From Methylophaga sp. (GTDB lineage Bacteria > Pseudomonadota > Gammaproteobacteria > Nitrosococcales > Methylophagaceae), in contig NVUI01000002.1 of the NCBI GenBank assembly GCA_002733105.1, forward strand, positions 148,465-182,899: a stretch of 34,435 nucleotides of DNA. The letters run 5' to 3'. This document shows positions 26,378 through 33,938 of the stretch, one piece after another. Under the pieces are notes generated by a model that did no database searches, was not told where the DNA came from, and was given only the letters and a program-made list of their open reading frames with translations. Positions within the stretch are counted from its first letter, which is position 1, and every line of letters starts with the position of its first letter. Made by a program: the position numbers and the translations under genes.

Positions 26378-26395
26378 ATGAATACCTATATTCAT
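26378..26395 (-). promoter_or_regulatory. Hairpin around the cysN ribosome-binding site
   Basis: ATGAATA (26378-26384) and TATTCAT (26389-26395) form a perfect 7-bp stem with a 4-nt loop. On the minus strand the TAGG that could serve as ribosome site lies in the loop, one base before the stem that abuts the ATG. It may modulate cysN translation. Confidence 0.4.
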
Positions 26396-26495
26396 TAGAA
26401 TGATTGACCGAAATCAAGGCGGATGTATTTCGAGAGTCGGAGAAAGATATCCAACGATAAAATCGGACAATAAGGCAATTAATATGGCCGTTCAT

Positions 26496-27395
26496 TTAGA
26501 AATAGCCCTCTTGTTTTTTCTTCTCCATCGAACCCGCTTCATCGTGATCAATAGCACGACCTTGTCGTTCTGATGTCGTGGTTAATAACATTTCTTGAAT
26601 GATCTCTGGCAATGTTTCAGCAGTTGATTCCACTGCACCCGTCAATGGATAACAACCCAATGTTCTAAAACGAACTTTTTCCATTTTGGGCACTTCACCC
26701 GGCTCTAATCGCATACGATCATCATCCACCATGATCTTCAAACCATTGCGCTCAACAATAGGTCTTTCGGCTGCGTAATAAAGCGGTACGATAGGGATGC
26801 CTTCTAAATGTATATATTGCCAAATATCCAGCTCTGTCCAGTTAGATAAAGGAAAGACTCGTATGCTCTCACCCTTATTCACCTTACTGTTATAAATATT
26901 CCATAACTCTGGTCGCTGCTGCTTCGGATCCCAGCGATGATTTTTATCACGGAATGAATATACCCGCTCTTTTGCTCGTGATTTTTCTTCATCACGACGG
27001 GCACCACCAAAGGCAGCATCAAACCCATATTTATTCAACGCCTGTTTCAGACCATCCGTTTTCATAATATCAGTGTATCGGGCATGATCAAAAGGATTAA
27101 TGCCATCGTCTATACCTTGTTGATTACTATGGACTAATAGCTCCAAACCTAACTCTTTCACCCGTTGATCACGAAAGGCAATCATTTCCTTAAATTTCCA
27201 TGTCGTATCAACATGAAGTAATGGAAACGGTGGTTTGCCAGGCGCAAAGGCTTTCATCGCTAGATGCAACATCACCGCTGAATCTTTACCTACCGAATAC
27301 AACATAACGGGATTGTCAAACTCCGCGGCTACTTCACGCATGATATGGATACTTTCCGCTTCCAGTTGTTGTAAATGTGTCAGTTTTTTAGTCAT
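26496..27395 (-). CDS. cysD: Sulfate adenylyltransferase subunit 2
   Basis: Catalytic subunit of ATP sulfurylase (adenosine 5'-phosphosulfate formation from ATP and sulfate). PP-loop [12 protein letters not shown] (34-45), [16 protein letters not shown] (about 81-96), [20 protein letters not shown] (about 144-163) and the C-terminal [12 protein letters not shown] are all typical. 299 residues, normal. It is 48 bp downstream of cysH on the same strand. Confidence 0.97.
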   Translation of the reverse strand: MTKKLTHLQQLEAESIHIMREVAAEFDNPVMLYSVGKDSAVMLHLAMKAFAPGKPPFPLLHVDTTWKFKEMIAFRDQRVKELGLELLVHSNQQGIDDGINPFDHARYTDIMKTDGLKQALNKYGFDAAFGGARRDEEKSRAKERVYSFRDKNHRWDPKQQRPELWNIYNSKVNKGESIRVFPLSNWTELDIWQYIHLEGIPIVPLYYAAERPIVERNGLKIMVDDDRMRLEPGEVPKMEKVRFRTLGCYPLTGAVESTAETLPEIIQEMLLTTTSERQGRAIDHDEAGSMEKKKQEGYF

Positions 27396-27443
27396 ATTAT
27401 TTCTCTATCATTTAAACTAGGGCAACACTCTAAAAAGACCATT

Positions 27444-28145
27444 TTAAGGTTGGCCTTTCACATGAAGCCCACATTCTTTTGACTCTGGATTTTCCCACCA
27501 CCAGCGACCAGCGCGTATATCTTCTCCTGCTGTAATCGCTCGAGTACAGGGTGCGCAGCCAATACTGGCATAACCTTCATCATGTAATTTGTTATAAGGC
27601 ACATCAAATGCACGGATATAAGCCCAAACATCACCATTTGACCAATCCGTTAATGGGCTAAATTTTTGCAAGCCATGATCATCATCATATTCTGAAACAG
27701 GCAATTCACTACGCGTTACAGCTTGCGAACGACGCATCCCCGTCAACCATGCTTTTTTATCAGACAAAGCACGTTTTAATGGTTTAACTTTACGCATGCC
27801 ACAGCATTGTTTGCGTAATTCCACACTGTCGTAAAAGGCATTGGGGCCTTGTTGGGTAATATAAGCTTCAACATCTGCTGCATTGGGAAAATAGACTTTA
27901 ACCTCTCGATGATAATGTGCTTTAGCCTGTTGCATTACCTCATAAGTTTCTTTTGGCAATCGCCCGGTATCGAGTGTAAAAATTTCTATCTCTGGCGTAA
28001 ATTTACAAATTAAATCCATCAACACCATATCTTCAGCACCATAACTTGATGCTAAAGTGGCAGGATTATAATCTGCTCCAATTTCAGTTAAAACCTGTTT
28101 TACGGCTTCGATTTTATCTACTAACTTTTGTTTCATATCTGTCAT
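27444..28145 (-). CDS. cysH: Adenylyl-sulfate (APS) reductase, 4Fe-4S type, assimilatory
   Basis: Reduces APS to sulfite and AMP with thioredoxin or glutathione as donor. 233 residues. The nucleotide loop is SSYGAEDM (33-40), and TLDTGRLPKETYEVM (about 58-72) binds the sulfate end. The cluster cysteines Cys114-Cys115 (KQCCGMRKV) and Cys197/Cys200 (GCAPCTRA) are present, and the catalytic Cys225 lies in ECGLHV. PAPS reductases such as E. coli CysH lack the first two pairs, so this is the APS-using form. That fits the absence of an APS kinase beside cysDN. The start at 28145 has a purine-rich stretch upstream. Confidence 0.94.
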   Translation of the reverse strand: MTDMKQKLVDKIEAVKQVLTEIGADYNPATLASSYGAEDMVLMDLICKFTPEIEIFTLDTGRLPKETYEVMQQAKAHYHREVKVYFPNAADVEAYITQQGPNAFYDSVELRKQCCGMRKVKPLKRALSDKKAWLTGMRRSQAVTRSELPVSEYDDDHGLQKFSPLTDWSNGDVWAYIRAFDVPYNKLHDEGYASIGCAPCTRAITAGEDIRAGRWWWENPESKECGLHVKGQP

Positions 28146-28194
28146 TTTTCTTCTTCACTTATATTAAGTGTTGTCAGCATGTTTCCTGTCTTAT

Positions 28195-28995
28195 TTACAA
28201 CAGACATTTTATACCCACCAATAACAATAATACTGCTAATAAATGTCGCATCACCTTGTCAGAAATTTTTACGCCTAAGTGGCTACCAATATAAATACCG
28301 GGTAAGGATCCCATCACCAAAAATGATAATAAACTCCAATCTACAGTGCCCACGGTTGCATGTCCTAGCCCAGCAATAGCTGTAAGTGGTACAGCATGAG
28401 CAATATCTGTTGCAACAATTTCTACCCCTTTCATATGAGGATAAAGGAATAATAGTGCCACCGCACCAAGTGCACCTGCTCCCACCGATGACAGCGTCAC
28501 CATCACACCGAGAAAGGCGCCTGTAGCGACTGTGGCCACAGCTTTATGTTGTTCATCCTGACGTACTCGATACAGTGCACTAACGATTGGATGACCCGCA
28601 CGAGCTTGTAATAATCCGCCAATAAAACCTTTCAATAACAACGCACTCGAGGTCAGGATCAGTGCCACACCCAAGGCTGAAGTAATTAAATCAGCATGCT
28701 GTCCATTCTCAACGCCCGTCGTACTTAATATCCACAGGGTTAAAACTGTGGTTGAAATACTCCCCATTGCTAAGCGTTTGACGACGGTCCAATCCACCAC
28801 GCCGTGACGCCAATAAGCCCAGACTCCACCGGCTTTTGTTATTGCCGCAAATAATAAATCTGTACCAACCGCTATCGCCGGCTGAACTGCAAATACAAAA
28901 ATCAATATAGGCGTCATTAATGATCCGCCACCCACACCAGTCATGCCGATCATGATGCCAACAAAGAGTCCAGCTAGTGTATATCCCCATTCCAT
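28195..28995 (-). CDS. TauE/SafE-family sulfite exporter-like membrane protein
   Basis: Inner-membrane transporter of 266 residues with about eight hydrophobic helices. The opening LAGLFVGIMIGMTGVGGGSLMTPILIF-like segment (about 8-34; the signature is MTGVGGGSLMTP) and its weaker repeat TLSSVGAGALGAVALLFLYP are the TauE/SafE family marks. Members move sulfite, sulfonate derivatives or organic sulfur compounds; in this operon it could export toxic sulfite made by CysH or import sulfate. First gene of the tauE-cysH-cysD-cysN run, 49 bp from cysH. Confidence 0.9.
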   Translation of the reverse strand: MEWGYTLAGLFVGIMIGMTGVGGGSLMTPILIFVFAVQPAIAVGTDLLFAAITKAGGVWAYWRHGVVDWTVVKRLAMGSISTTVLTLWILSTTGVENGQHADLITSALGVALILTSSALLLKGFIGGLLQARAGHPIVSALYRVRQDEQHKAVATVATGAFLGVMVTLSSVGAGALGAVALLFLYPHMKGVEIVATDIAHAVPLTAIAGLGHATVGTVDWSLLSFLVMGSLPGIYIGSHLGVKISDKVMRHLLAVLLLLVGIKCLL

Positions 28996-29051
28996 TTATA
29001 TATCGATCATTATTTCAAATTCAAAAGAGCAGTAATTCTACCATTCATCAT

Positions 29052-29113
29052 ATTCTATCAACAAATATTATTCACACTCTTTATAATCGTTAGCTATATA
29101 CCTAATTATTATA
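29052..29113 (-). promoter_or_regulatory. tauE-cysHDN promoter region with candidate CysB-like operator
   Basis: On the minus strand TAGAAT (29052-29057) is a candidate -10. An AGCTATATA box plus AT-rich tail (29092-29113, read on the plus strand) lies 34 nt upstream. The cysI region has the same box at 33 nt from its TATAAT and in the same orientation. The LysR-type gene starts 40 bp beyond, divergently. A shared site for that regulator is inferred. Confidence 0.4.
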
Positions 29114-29153
29114 TCCCTGTATGATTTAGATATATTTGAATCGGTATTTTGCT

Positions 29154-30080
29154 ATGCAGTTACATCAATTAAAGTATGTTCGTGAAATTACCCTTCGAGG
29201 TTTTAATGTTTCTGCAACGGCCAAAGCTTTAAACGTATCCCAACCTAATGTTAGTAATCAGGTGCAACAACTAGAGGAAGAACTCGGCCTAAAAATTTTT
29301 GAGCGTCATGGTAAACGCCTAACCAATTTAACCGACATCGGTAAGTCTATTGTTGAAATAGCCAATAGTGTATTAATCAACATAGATAATATTGGTCAAC
29401 TGGTAGCAGATAGCCACAATGATCAAATAGGCACCTTATCAATTGGCACAACACATACTCAAGCTCGATATGCTTTACCTCCCGCCATTAAAAACTTTTC
29501 TGAGCACTACCCAAATGTTCATTTAAATATGGTTCAAGGAACACCGTTAGAATTGGCCGAATTAGCCGCCATGGGGAAAATTGATATTGCCATTGCGACA
29601 GAAGCTATCGGACAACATTTATCCTTGTTTTCATTCCCTTGCTATGACTGGAATCGTACCATTGTCGTACCAGAAAACCATCCCCTACTCTCTGAGAAAA
29701 AACTTACCCTAGAAGCAATTGCTCAGTACCCTATTCTGACTTATATCCCCGATATCACTGGTCGTGCTCTTCAAGATAAAGCATTTAAAGATCATAATCT
29801 TAAGCCTAATATTATATTTACCGCTACAGATGCTGATGTAATAAAAACCTATGTAGAATTAGAAATTGAATTAGGCGTAGGTATCATCGCCAGTATGGCG
29901 TTTAACCCAACTAAAGATGCACCACTAATAGGCATAGATGCAAGTCACTTATTCTCACCAAGCACGACTGTACTTGGTTTCAGACGAAATAGTTATTTAC
30001 GTAAGTATACCTATGCTTTTATAGAATTTTTTGCCTCGCATCTGACTCGAAAAGTCATTGATGAGAGTATGAAGGCTTGA
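29154..30080 (+). CDS. cysB: LysR-family regulator, CysB/Cbl-like
   Basis: 308-residue transcription factor. The N-terminal winged helix-turn-helix (QLHQLKYVREITLRGFNVSA, KALNVSQPNVSNQVQQLEEE, about 2-45) and the effector domain (SIGTTHTQARYALPPAIKNF at about 100, THTQARY being a CysB signature) place it in the CysB group, which senses O-acetylserine/N-acetylserine. An in-frame TTG at 29136 extends it by six residues; the ATG at 29154 matches family starts. It is divergent from tauE-cysHDN, the usual place for a local activator. Confidence 0.9.
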   Translation: MQLHQLKYVREITLRGFNVSATAKALNVSQPNVSNQVQQLEEELGLKIFERHGKRLTNLTDIGKSIVEIANSVLINIDNIGQLVADSHNDQIGTLSIGTTHTQARYALPPAIKNFSEHYPNVHLNMVQGTPLELAELAAMGKIDIAIATEAIGQHLSLFSFPCYDWNRTIVVPENHPLLSEKKLTLEAIAQYPILTYIPDITGRALQDKAFKDHNLKPNIIFTATDADVIKTYVELEIELGVGIIASMAFNPTKDAPLIGIDASHLFSPSTTVLGFRRNSYLRKYTYAFIEFFASHLTRKVIDESMKA

Positions 30081-30654
30081 CCCTCTTTTAATTACTGAGA
30101 CCAAGTTATCCTTCTTCATTCAGGCTGTCATTTATTTAAATGAATGGATATAACATCTAATCTTAATATGATGCCTAATTGATGTTATACGGCCTACGTT
30201 TCAATTTAGGAAAAACTATCATCTTCCAGCAACATTTCCACGCGAAAATCTCAGTCTCTCCATCACCTTCTAATATATCTATCCTTTACCCATTCTACCT
30301 CCGCATTTCTGTTAATAGTCCTTAATATTTAAGGATCACCTAATTAAGCATGTTTTTTACATAAATACCTTAAATAAAATAAGCAATACTAAATTTTGGC
30401 TTGCAATCTATATAATTAATGATTATATTTATATATGTATTTCGAATATATGAGCGGAACATCGTTTTATATATCTGTTAGATACATAAGTTATTCGGTG
30501 GTTAACTATGAGTCAATACGTTCTAAACGCTAACCATATTAAAGGAATATAACCATTTACTTTATAACTAAATTAACAATTTTTGAAATTCTGTAAGAAA
30601 GACTAAATTAAGTCTGGTATTAGTAATTTAACTTTAATTCGAGGATATAATAAT
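30081..30654. other. 574-bp gene-free region before osmC, with repeats
   Basis: No convincing gene. It holds a 9-bp perfect inverted repeat TATAACATC/GATGTTATA (30149-30157 and 30181-30189) and a palindrome TCCTTAA-TAT-TTAAGGA (30319-30335). The osmC promoter block (30401-30452) is at the right side. Two tiny ORFs lie in the presumed leader, one of 27 codons (from 30451) and one of 13 (from 30509); neither has a ribosome site. The region is AT-rich. Confidence 0.6.
30401..30452 (+). promoter_or_regulatory. Candidate osmC promoter, same block as the fadL promoter
   Basis: TTGCAA (30401-30406) and TATATT (30424-30429) are 17 bp apart, a good sigma-70 pair. An imperfect palindrome TATTTCGAATA (30438-30448) lies over the predicted start. 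39 of 52 bases match 32516-32567 without a gap. A leader of about 215 bases would precede osmC. Confidence 0.6.
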
Positions 30655-31185
30655 ATGTCACAGGAAAATGTGAAAGCAGCCATGATGAAACTCATCGAAG
30701 GCATTCAAGCAAATCCAGCATCATCACAAGTTTTTTTTAAAGCCGACACTGAGTGGGTGGAAGACGTCCGTTGTACAGCACAAGTCCGTGATTTTCCAGT
30801 CATCACAATTGATGAACCTCCAGTATTAGGTGGTCAAGATGCCGGTGTAAATCCTGTTGAATTAGTACTCGTCGCGCTAGGAACATGCCAAGAGATTATG
30901 TATTCGGCCTATGCCTCAGTTATGGACATCCCACTTGATTCAGTAAAGGTCAGCGTTAAAGGTGATCTTGACCTAAAAGGCCTGTTTGGACTTGATGAAT
31001 CTGTACCTGCTGGTTACACACAAGTTACATTCCAAACCACCATTGAGAGCTCAGCTGACGACGCAACCTTAGTGAAATTGGTAGAAACGGCTGAGAGTCA
31101 TTGTCCTGTGTTGGATATTTTCACTCGAGCTGTTCCCGTCAATGGTAGCGTTACTATTAATGGTAAAGATATGAATAGTATATAA
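30655..31185 (+). CDS. OsmC/Ohr-family peroxiredoxin-like protein
   Basis: 176-residue cytoplasmic thiol peroxidase, reducing organic hydroperoxides in known members. The two reactive cysteines fit the family: Cys78 in VALGTCQEIM and Cys150 in ESHCPVLD (the HCP motif). The GGQDAGVNPVELVLVALGTC stretch is typical. A third cysteine, Cys40, is extra. It is longer at the N-terminus than Ohr. Its neighbours are sulfur genes; it may act on hydrogen peroxide, a product of methanethiol oxidation, or on organic peroxides. That link is inference. Good GAGGA site before the ATG. Confidence 0.9.
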   Translation: MSQENVKAAMMKLIEGIQANPASSQVFFKADTEWVEDVRCTAQVRDFPVITIDEPPVLGGQDAGVNPVELVLVALGTCQEIMYSAYASVMDIPLDSVKVSVKGDLDLKGLFGLDESVPAGYTQVTFQTTIESSADDATLVKLVETAESHCPVLDIFTRAVPVNGSVTINGKDMNSI

Positions 31186-31208
31186 ACAAAAATCTTTTAA
31201 CTGAAAGA

Positions 31209-31331
31209 CCACTATTTAGAAAGAGAATTAGCTCGATAGTGGCATTAGGTGCAACCCAAGCTACCACTGTTCTGAGAGATAAGATTAAAGAACGATCTAG
31301 ACAGATCTGTTAGTGTTGAGTTGCACCTAAT
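31209..31331. repeat. Nested inverted repeats between osmC and the MBL-fold gene
   Basis: A 7-bp pair CCACTAT/ATAGTGG (31209-31215, 31236-31242) is followed at once by a 12-bp perfect pair ATTAGGTGCAAC/GTTGCACCTAAT (31244-31255, 31320-31331). Inside are CACT/AGTG, GTTCT/AGAAC (31269-31273, 31289-31293) and the palindrome ACAGATCTGT (31301-31310). The RNA could fold into a branched structure of 88 nt. There is no T-run. It could be an RNA element, a processing site or a small palindromic mobile remnant. Confidence 0.65.
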
Positions 31332-31403
31332 ATCTTGAGCGATATATATTATCAAACTTATAGTTCAGAATCTCTCACCTATTTTTCACAAAAACAGCAT
31401 GTC

Positions 31404-32333
31404 ATGACAACAACAAAACAATTTTATTGGTCTGTCTGTTTATATCTACTACTATCGATCCATTTTGTTCATGCAAGTTATCTCGAAGTCACTTTATTAG
31501 GAACAGGCACCCCTAGGCCTGATATTTCACGCTTCGGTCCAGCTACAGTTATAAAAGCTAAAGGACGCTATTTTGTATTTGATAGTGGACGCGGTATCAC
31601 GATCCGCTTACAGCAAGCAGGGATCCCGCTATCACAAATAGACCAAGTATTTATAACCCATTTACACTCTGATCATCTCTCCGGCTTGCCAGATCTATGG
31701 CTAACTAGCTGGATATGGCAACGACAAAACAAGTTACACATTTATGGTCCTACTGGCATAGAGAACATGACCGCTCATCTTCAGCTTGCATACCAGGCTG
31801 ATGTTGCCCATCGTATAGAAAACTCGGGCTTAAATCCGTTAACCGCACAAATAAACACCACGGAAATATCAGAAGGTGTTATCTACAATAAAGATGGTGT
31901 ACAGATAACAGCATTTTTTGTGAACCACGGTTTAGTTAAGCCTGCTTTTGGTTATCGTCTGGATAGCGGAGATCAGTCAGTAGTCATTTCCGGCGATACC
32001 AGCTATTCAGAAAATTTAATCAAATTTGCTAAAGATACCGATCTCTTGATCCATGAAATTGCAGCAGCAGATGAAACTTTACTGCAGAACAACCGCCGTC
32101 TACAAAAGATTATTCGTTACCACACCAGCCCAGCTCAAGCAGCAATGATATTCAACAAAGTACAACCTAAGGCAGCAATTTATACCCATTTACTGTTATT
32201 TGGCATTAGTGAACAACAGCTATTAGAAAAAACGAAATCACTTTATCAGGGTACTGTTTATATTGGTAATGACTTACTAAAAATTGGCATTGGCAAAAAT
32301 ATTACTGTTTATCCCTCTGTCCCATCCCAATAA
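31404..32333 (+). CDS. Secreted metallo-beta-lactamase-fold hydrolase (type III sulfatase/RNase Z-like)
   Basis: 309 residues. A signal peptide (hydrophobic FYWSVCLYLLLSIHFVHA, cut near 24) sends it to the periplasm. The fold opens VTLLGTGTPRPDISRFGPAT, and the zinc-binding motif is HLHSDH (86-91) after FIT; SGDTSYSENL (Asp bridging) and IYTHLLLFG complete the site. The opening GTGTPRP and the DSGRGITIRL run resemble the AtsA arylsulfatase subgroup rather than tRNA-processing RNase Z, which has no signal peptide. The frame is open from a TTG at 31335; the ATG at 31404 starts the signal peptide. Substrate unknown, perhaps a sulfate ester. Confidence 0.82.
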   Translation: MTTTKQFYWSVCLYLLLSIHFVHASYLEVTLLGTGTPRPDISRFGPATVIKAKGRYFVFDSGRGITIRLQQAGIPLSQIDQVFITHLHSDHLSGLPDLWLTSWIWQRQNKLHIYGPTGIENMTAHLQLAYQADVAHRIENSGLNPLTAQINTTEISEGVIYNKDGVQITAFFVNHGLVKPAFGYRLDSGDQSVVISGDTSYSENLIKFAKDTDLLIHEIAAADETLLQNNRRLQKIIRYHTSPAQAAMIFNKVQPKAAIYTHLLLFGISEQQLLEKTKSLYQGTVYIGNDLLKIGIGKNITVYPSVPSQ

Positions 32334-32654
32334 TTTACCGGCCACCACCTGCTTGTCTATTTAACTAAAATAAAACGGCTTACACAGTATAAATCCAACT
32401 ATTCCAGCACTAAACCTTAAAATACGTACATCAGTGTCCATAAATTAACAACAGCTAAATCGCTCTATTTTTGGATGTAACAACACAACTAAAAGTGGTT
32501 AATAACAAATTATGGTTGCAATCCATATCATTCTTGATTATAACTATATAACTATACGGTATACATGTTAAGGATATGACACACATGTTTACCTATTGAA
32601 AAGATAAAAACTATTATAAATTCAGTCAATTACATTCTCAGAGAGAGGAATAGT
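32334..32654. other. 321-bp gene-free region before fadL
   Basis: Nothing coding is visible. The left half is unremarkable AT-rich DNA with no clear terminator for the MBL gene. The right half holds the fadL promoter block (32516-32567) and an untranslated leader of about 100 bases ending in a strong GAGAGAGG ribosome site. Confidence 0.6.
32516..32567 (+). promoter_or_regulatory. Candidate fadL-mtoX promoter, same block as osmC
   Basis: TTGCAA (32516-32521), 17-bp spacer, TATAAC (32539-32544). A perfect palindrome TATAC-G-GTATA (32553-32563) sits at the same offset (37 bases from the -35) as the imperfect one at osmC. It also contains CTATATA, reminiscent of the box at cysI and tauE. Confidence 0.6.
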
Positions 32655-33866
32655 ATGAAACAAAATGTTAAGAAATTTAACCGCATTATCAAGTTGTCCG
32701 CTTTTGGCATAACAGGTTTATTGATATCTACATCTTCAATAGCAACCACAATTGGTTCTGACTTCAATCTAAAATTCAACCCAACTTCGGCTGCAATGGG
32801 TGGTGTTGGTTATGTTGCACCACAAGATGCCGTGGCTTCTGTCTACGGTAACGCAGCAACACTAACACAATTAAAAGGTGATACCGATTTTACCTTCGGT
32901 GCTACGTATGCAAATGTAGACAATACGATTGAAACAGGTGGTGTTAAGGGCGACATCGAGTTTGAACATTATCTCCTACCTACAATTGCAGTGCGCCAAC
33001 GTATAACCGATAACTTGGTAATTGGTGGTGGTTTACAACTCGTTTCTGGCCTGGGTTCTGACTACAGAAGCTTACCTCTAGGTGATCCGACAGTCACATT
33101 TATGACCTTTGGGGCGAATATGGCTGCAGGTTATGCGCTTACACCCAAAACCTCTATTGGTGTTTCAATGACACTGGCATACAGCATACTTGAGATTGGT
33201 CTTGTTTCTAACACCGGTATACAAGAAACATTTGGTGTTCGAGGTGGACTAGGTATTACCCATGATATTGGCCCGGTGATGCTGTCTGCTAACTACAACT
33301 CTGAACTAAATCTGGATTTTGACAATGTAGTTCAGTCTGGACCCGATCAATATCAAAGTTTGACTCTTGAACAGCCACAAGAATTCATTATTGGTGTGGC
33401 AAGTACACCTGCAATGTGGACTGATCTTTTAGTCGAAGCCAATGTTATCTATAAAAACTGGGATAATTCTGAGTTATATAAAGATATTTGGAAAGATACC
33501 TACACATTCCAATTAGGTGGCCAGTATGCGCTTAACAATAAAATAAAACTAAGAGCGGGCTATAGTTACACCACTGACTTATTGAAAAAGAACGGCTTAG
33601 GTAACTCCGTAGGTAAATTGGACAGCCTGAATATCGGCGGTGCAGCTGTACCTATTAATCCAGCGCTAATTCAGTTTATTCAATCTACATTAGCTGACCC
33701 ATTCTGGAATAACAATATTACCGCTGGTGTGGGTTATGCATTTACTGATTCCATCAGTGCAGATTTACATGTCGGCTACGGTTGGGGTTCAGACCAAACT
33801 ATCGGCGCCAACAAAGTAGAAACTTCGGTTTATACTGCTGGTGGTGGCGTGACTTGGGCATTTTAA
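32655..33866 (+). CDS. OmpP1/FadL/TodX-family outer-membrane transporter
   Basis: Outer-membrane beta-barrel of 403 residues for hydrophobic compounds. Signal peptide 1-30 (cut near SSIA/TT). The mature N-terminus GSDFNLKFNPTSAAMGGVGYVAPQDAVASVYGNAATL corresponds to the FadL hatch, with the NPTSAAMGGVG and YGNAATLT family signatures, and the barrel closes with terminal Trp-Ala-Phe. It lies 72 bp before the methanethiol oxidase gene, probably in one transcript (a weak TTCGA/TCGAA hairpin at 33892-33909 between). Substrate could be a volatile thiol, sulfide or an alkane. Confidence 0.92.
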   Translation: MKQNVKKFNRIIKLSAFGITGLLISTSSIATTIGSDFNLKFNPTSAAMGGVGYVAPQDAVASVYGNAATLTQLKGDTDFTFGATYANVDNTIETGGVKGDIEFEHYLLPTIAVRQRITDNLVIGGGLQLVSGLGSDYRSLPLGDPTVTFMTFGANMAAGYALTPKTSIGVSMTLAYSILEIGLVSNTGIQETFGVRGGLGITHDIGPVMLSANYNSELNLDFDNVVQSGPDQYQSLTLEQPQEFIIGVASTPAMWTDLLVEANVIYKNWDNSELYKDIWKDTYTFQLGGQYALNNKIKLRAGYSYTTDLLKKNGLGNSVGKLDSLNIGGAAVPINPALIQFIQSTLADPFWNNNITAGVGYAFTDSISADLHVGYGWGSDQTIGANKVETSVYTAGGGVTWAF

Positions 33867-33938
33867 TTAGTTCAGCTTTAAGAAACTTAGATTCGATCAA
33901 ACAGTCGAAAAATTGTAATCAAAATATAGGATAGTAAT

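Noticed and set aside
30451-30550. Two tiny ORFs (27 and 13 codons) as leader peptides of osmC
   Set aside because: No ribosome site, no attenuation hairpin and no runs of regulatory codons; likely chance.
31234-31344. CGATA direct repeats flanking the 88-nt inverted-repeat element as a target-site duplication
   Set aside because: Five bases, not directly adjacent to the repeat ends; expected by chance.
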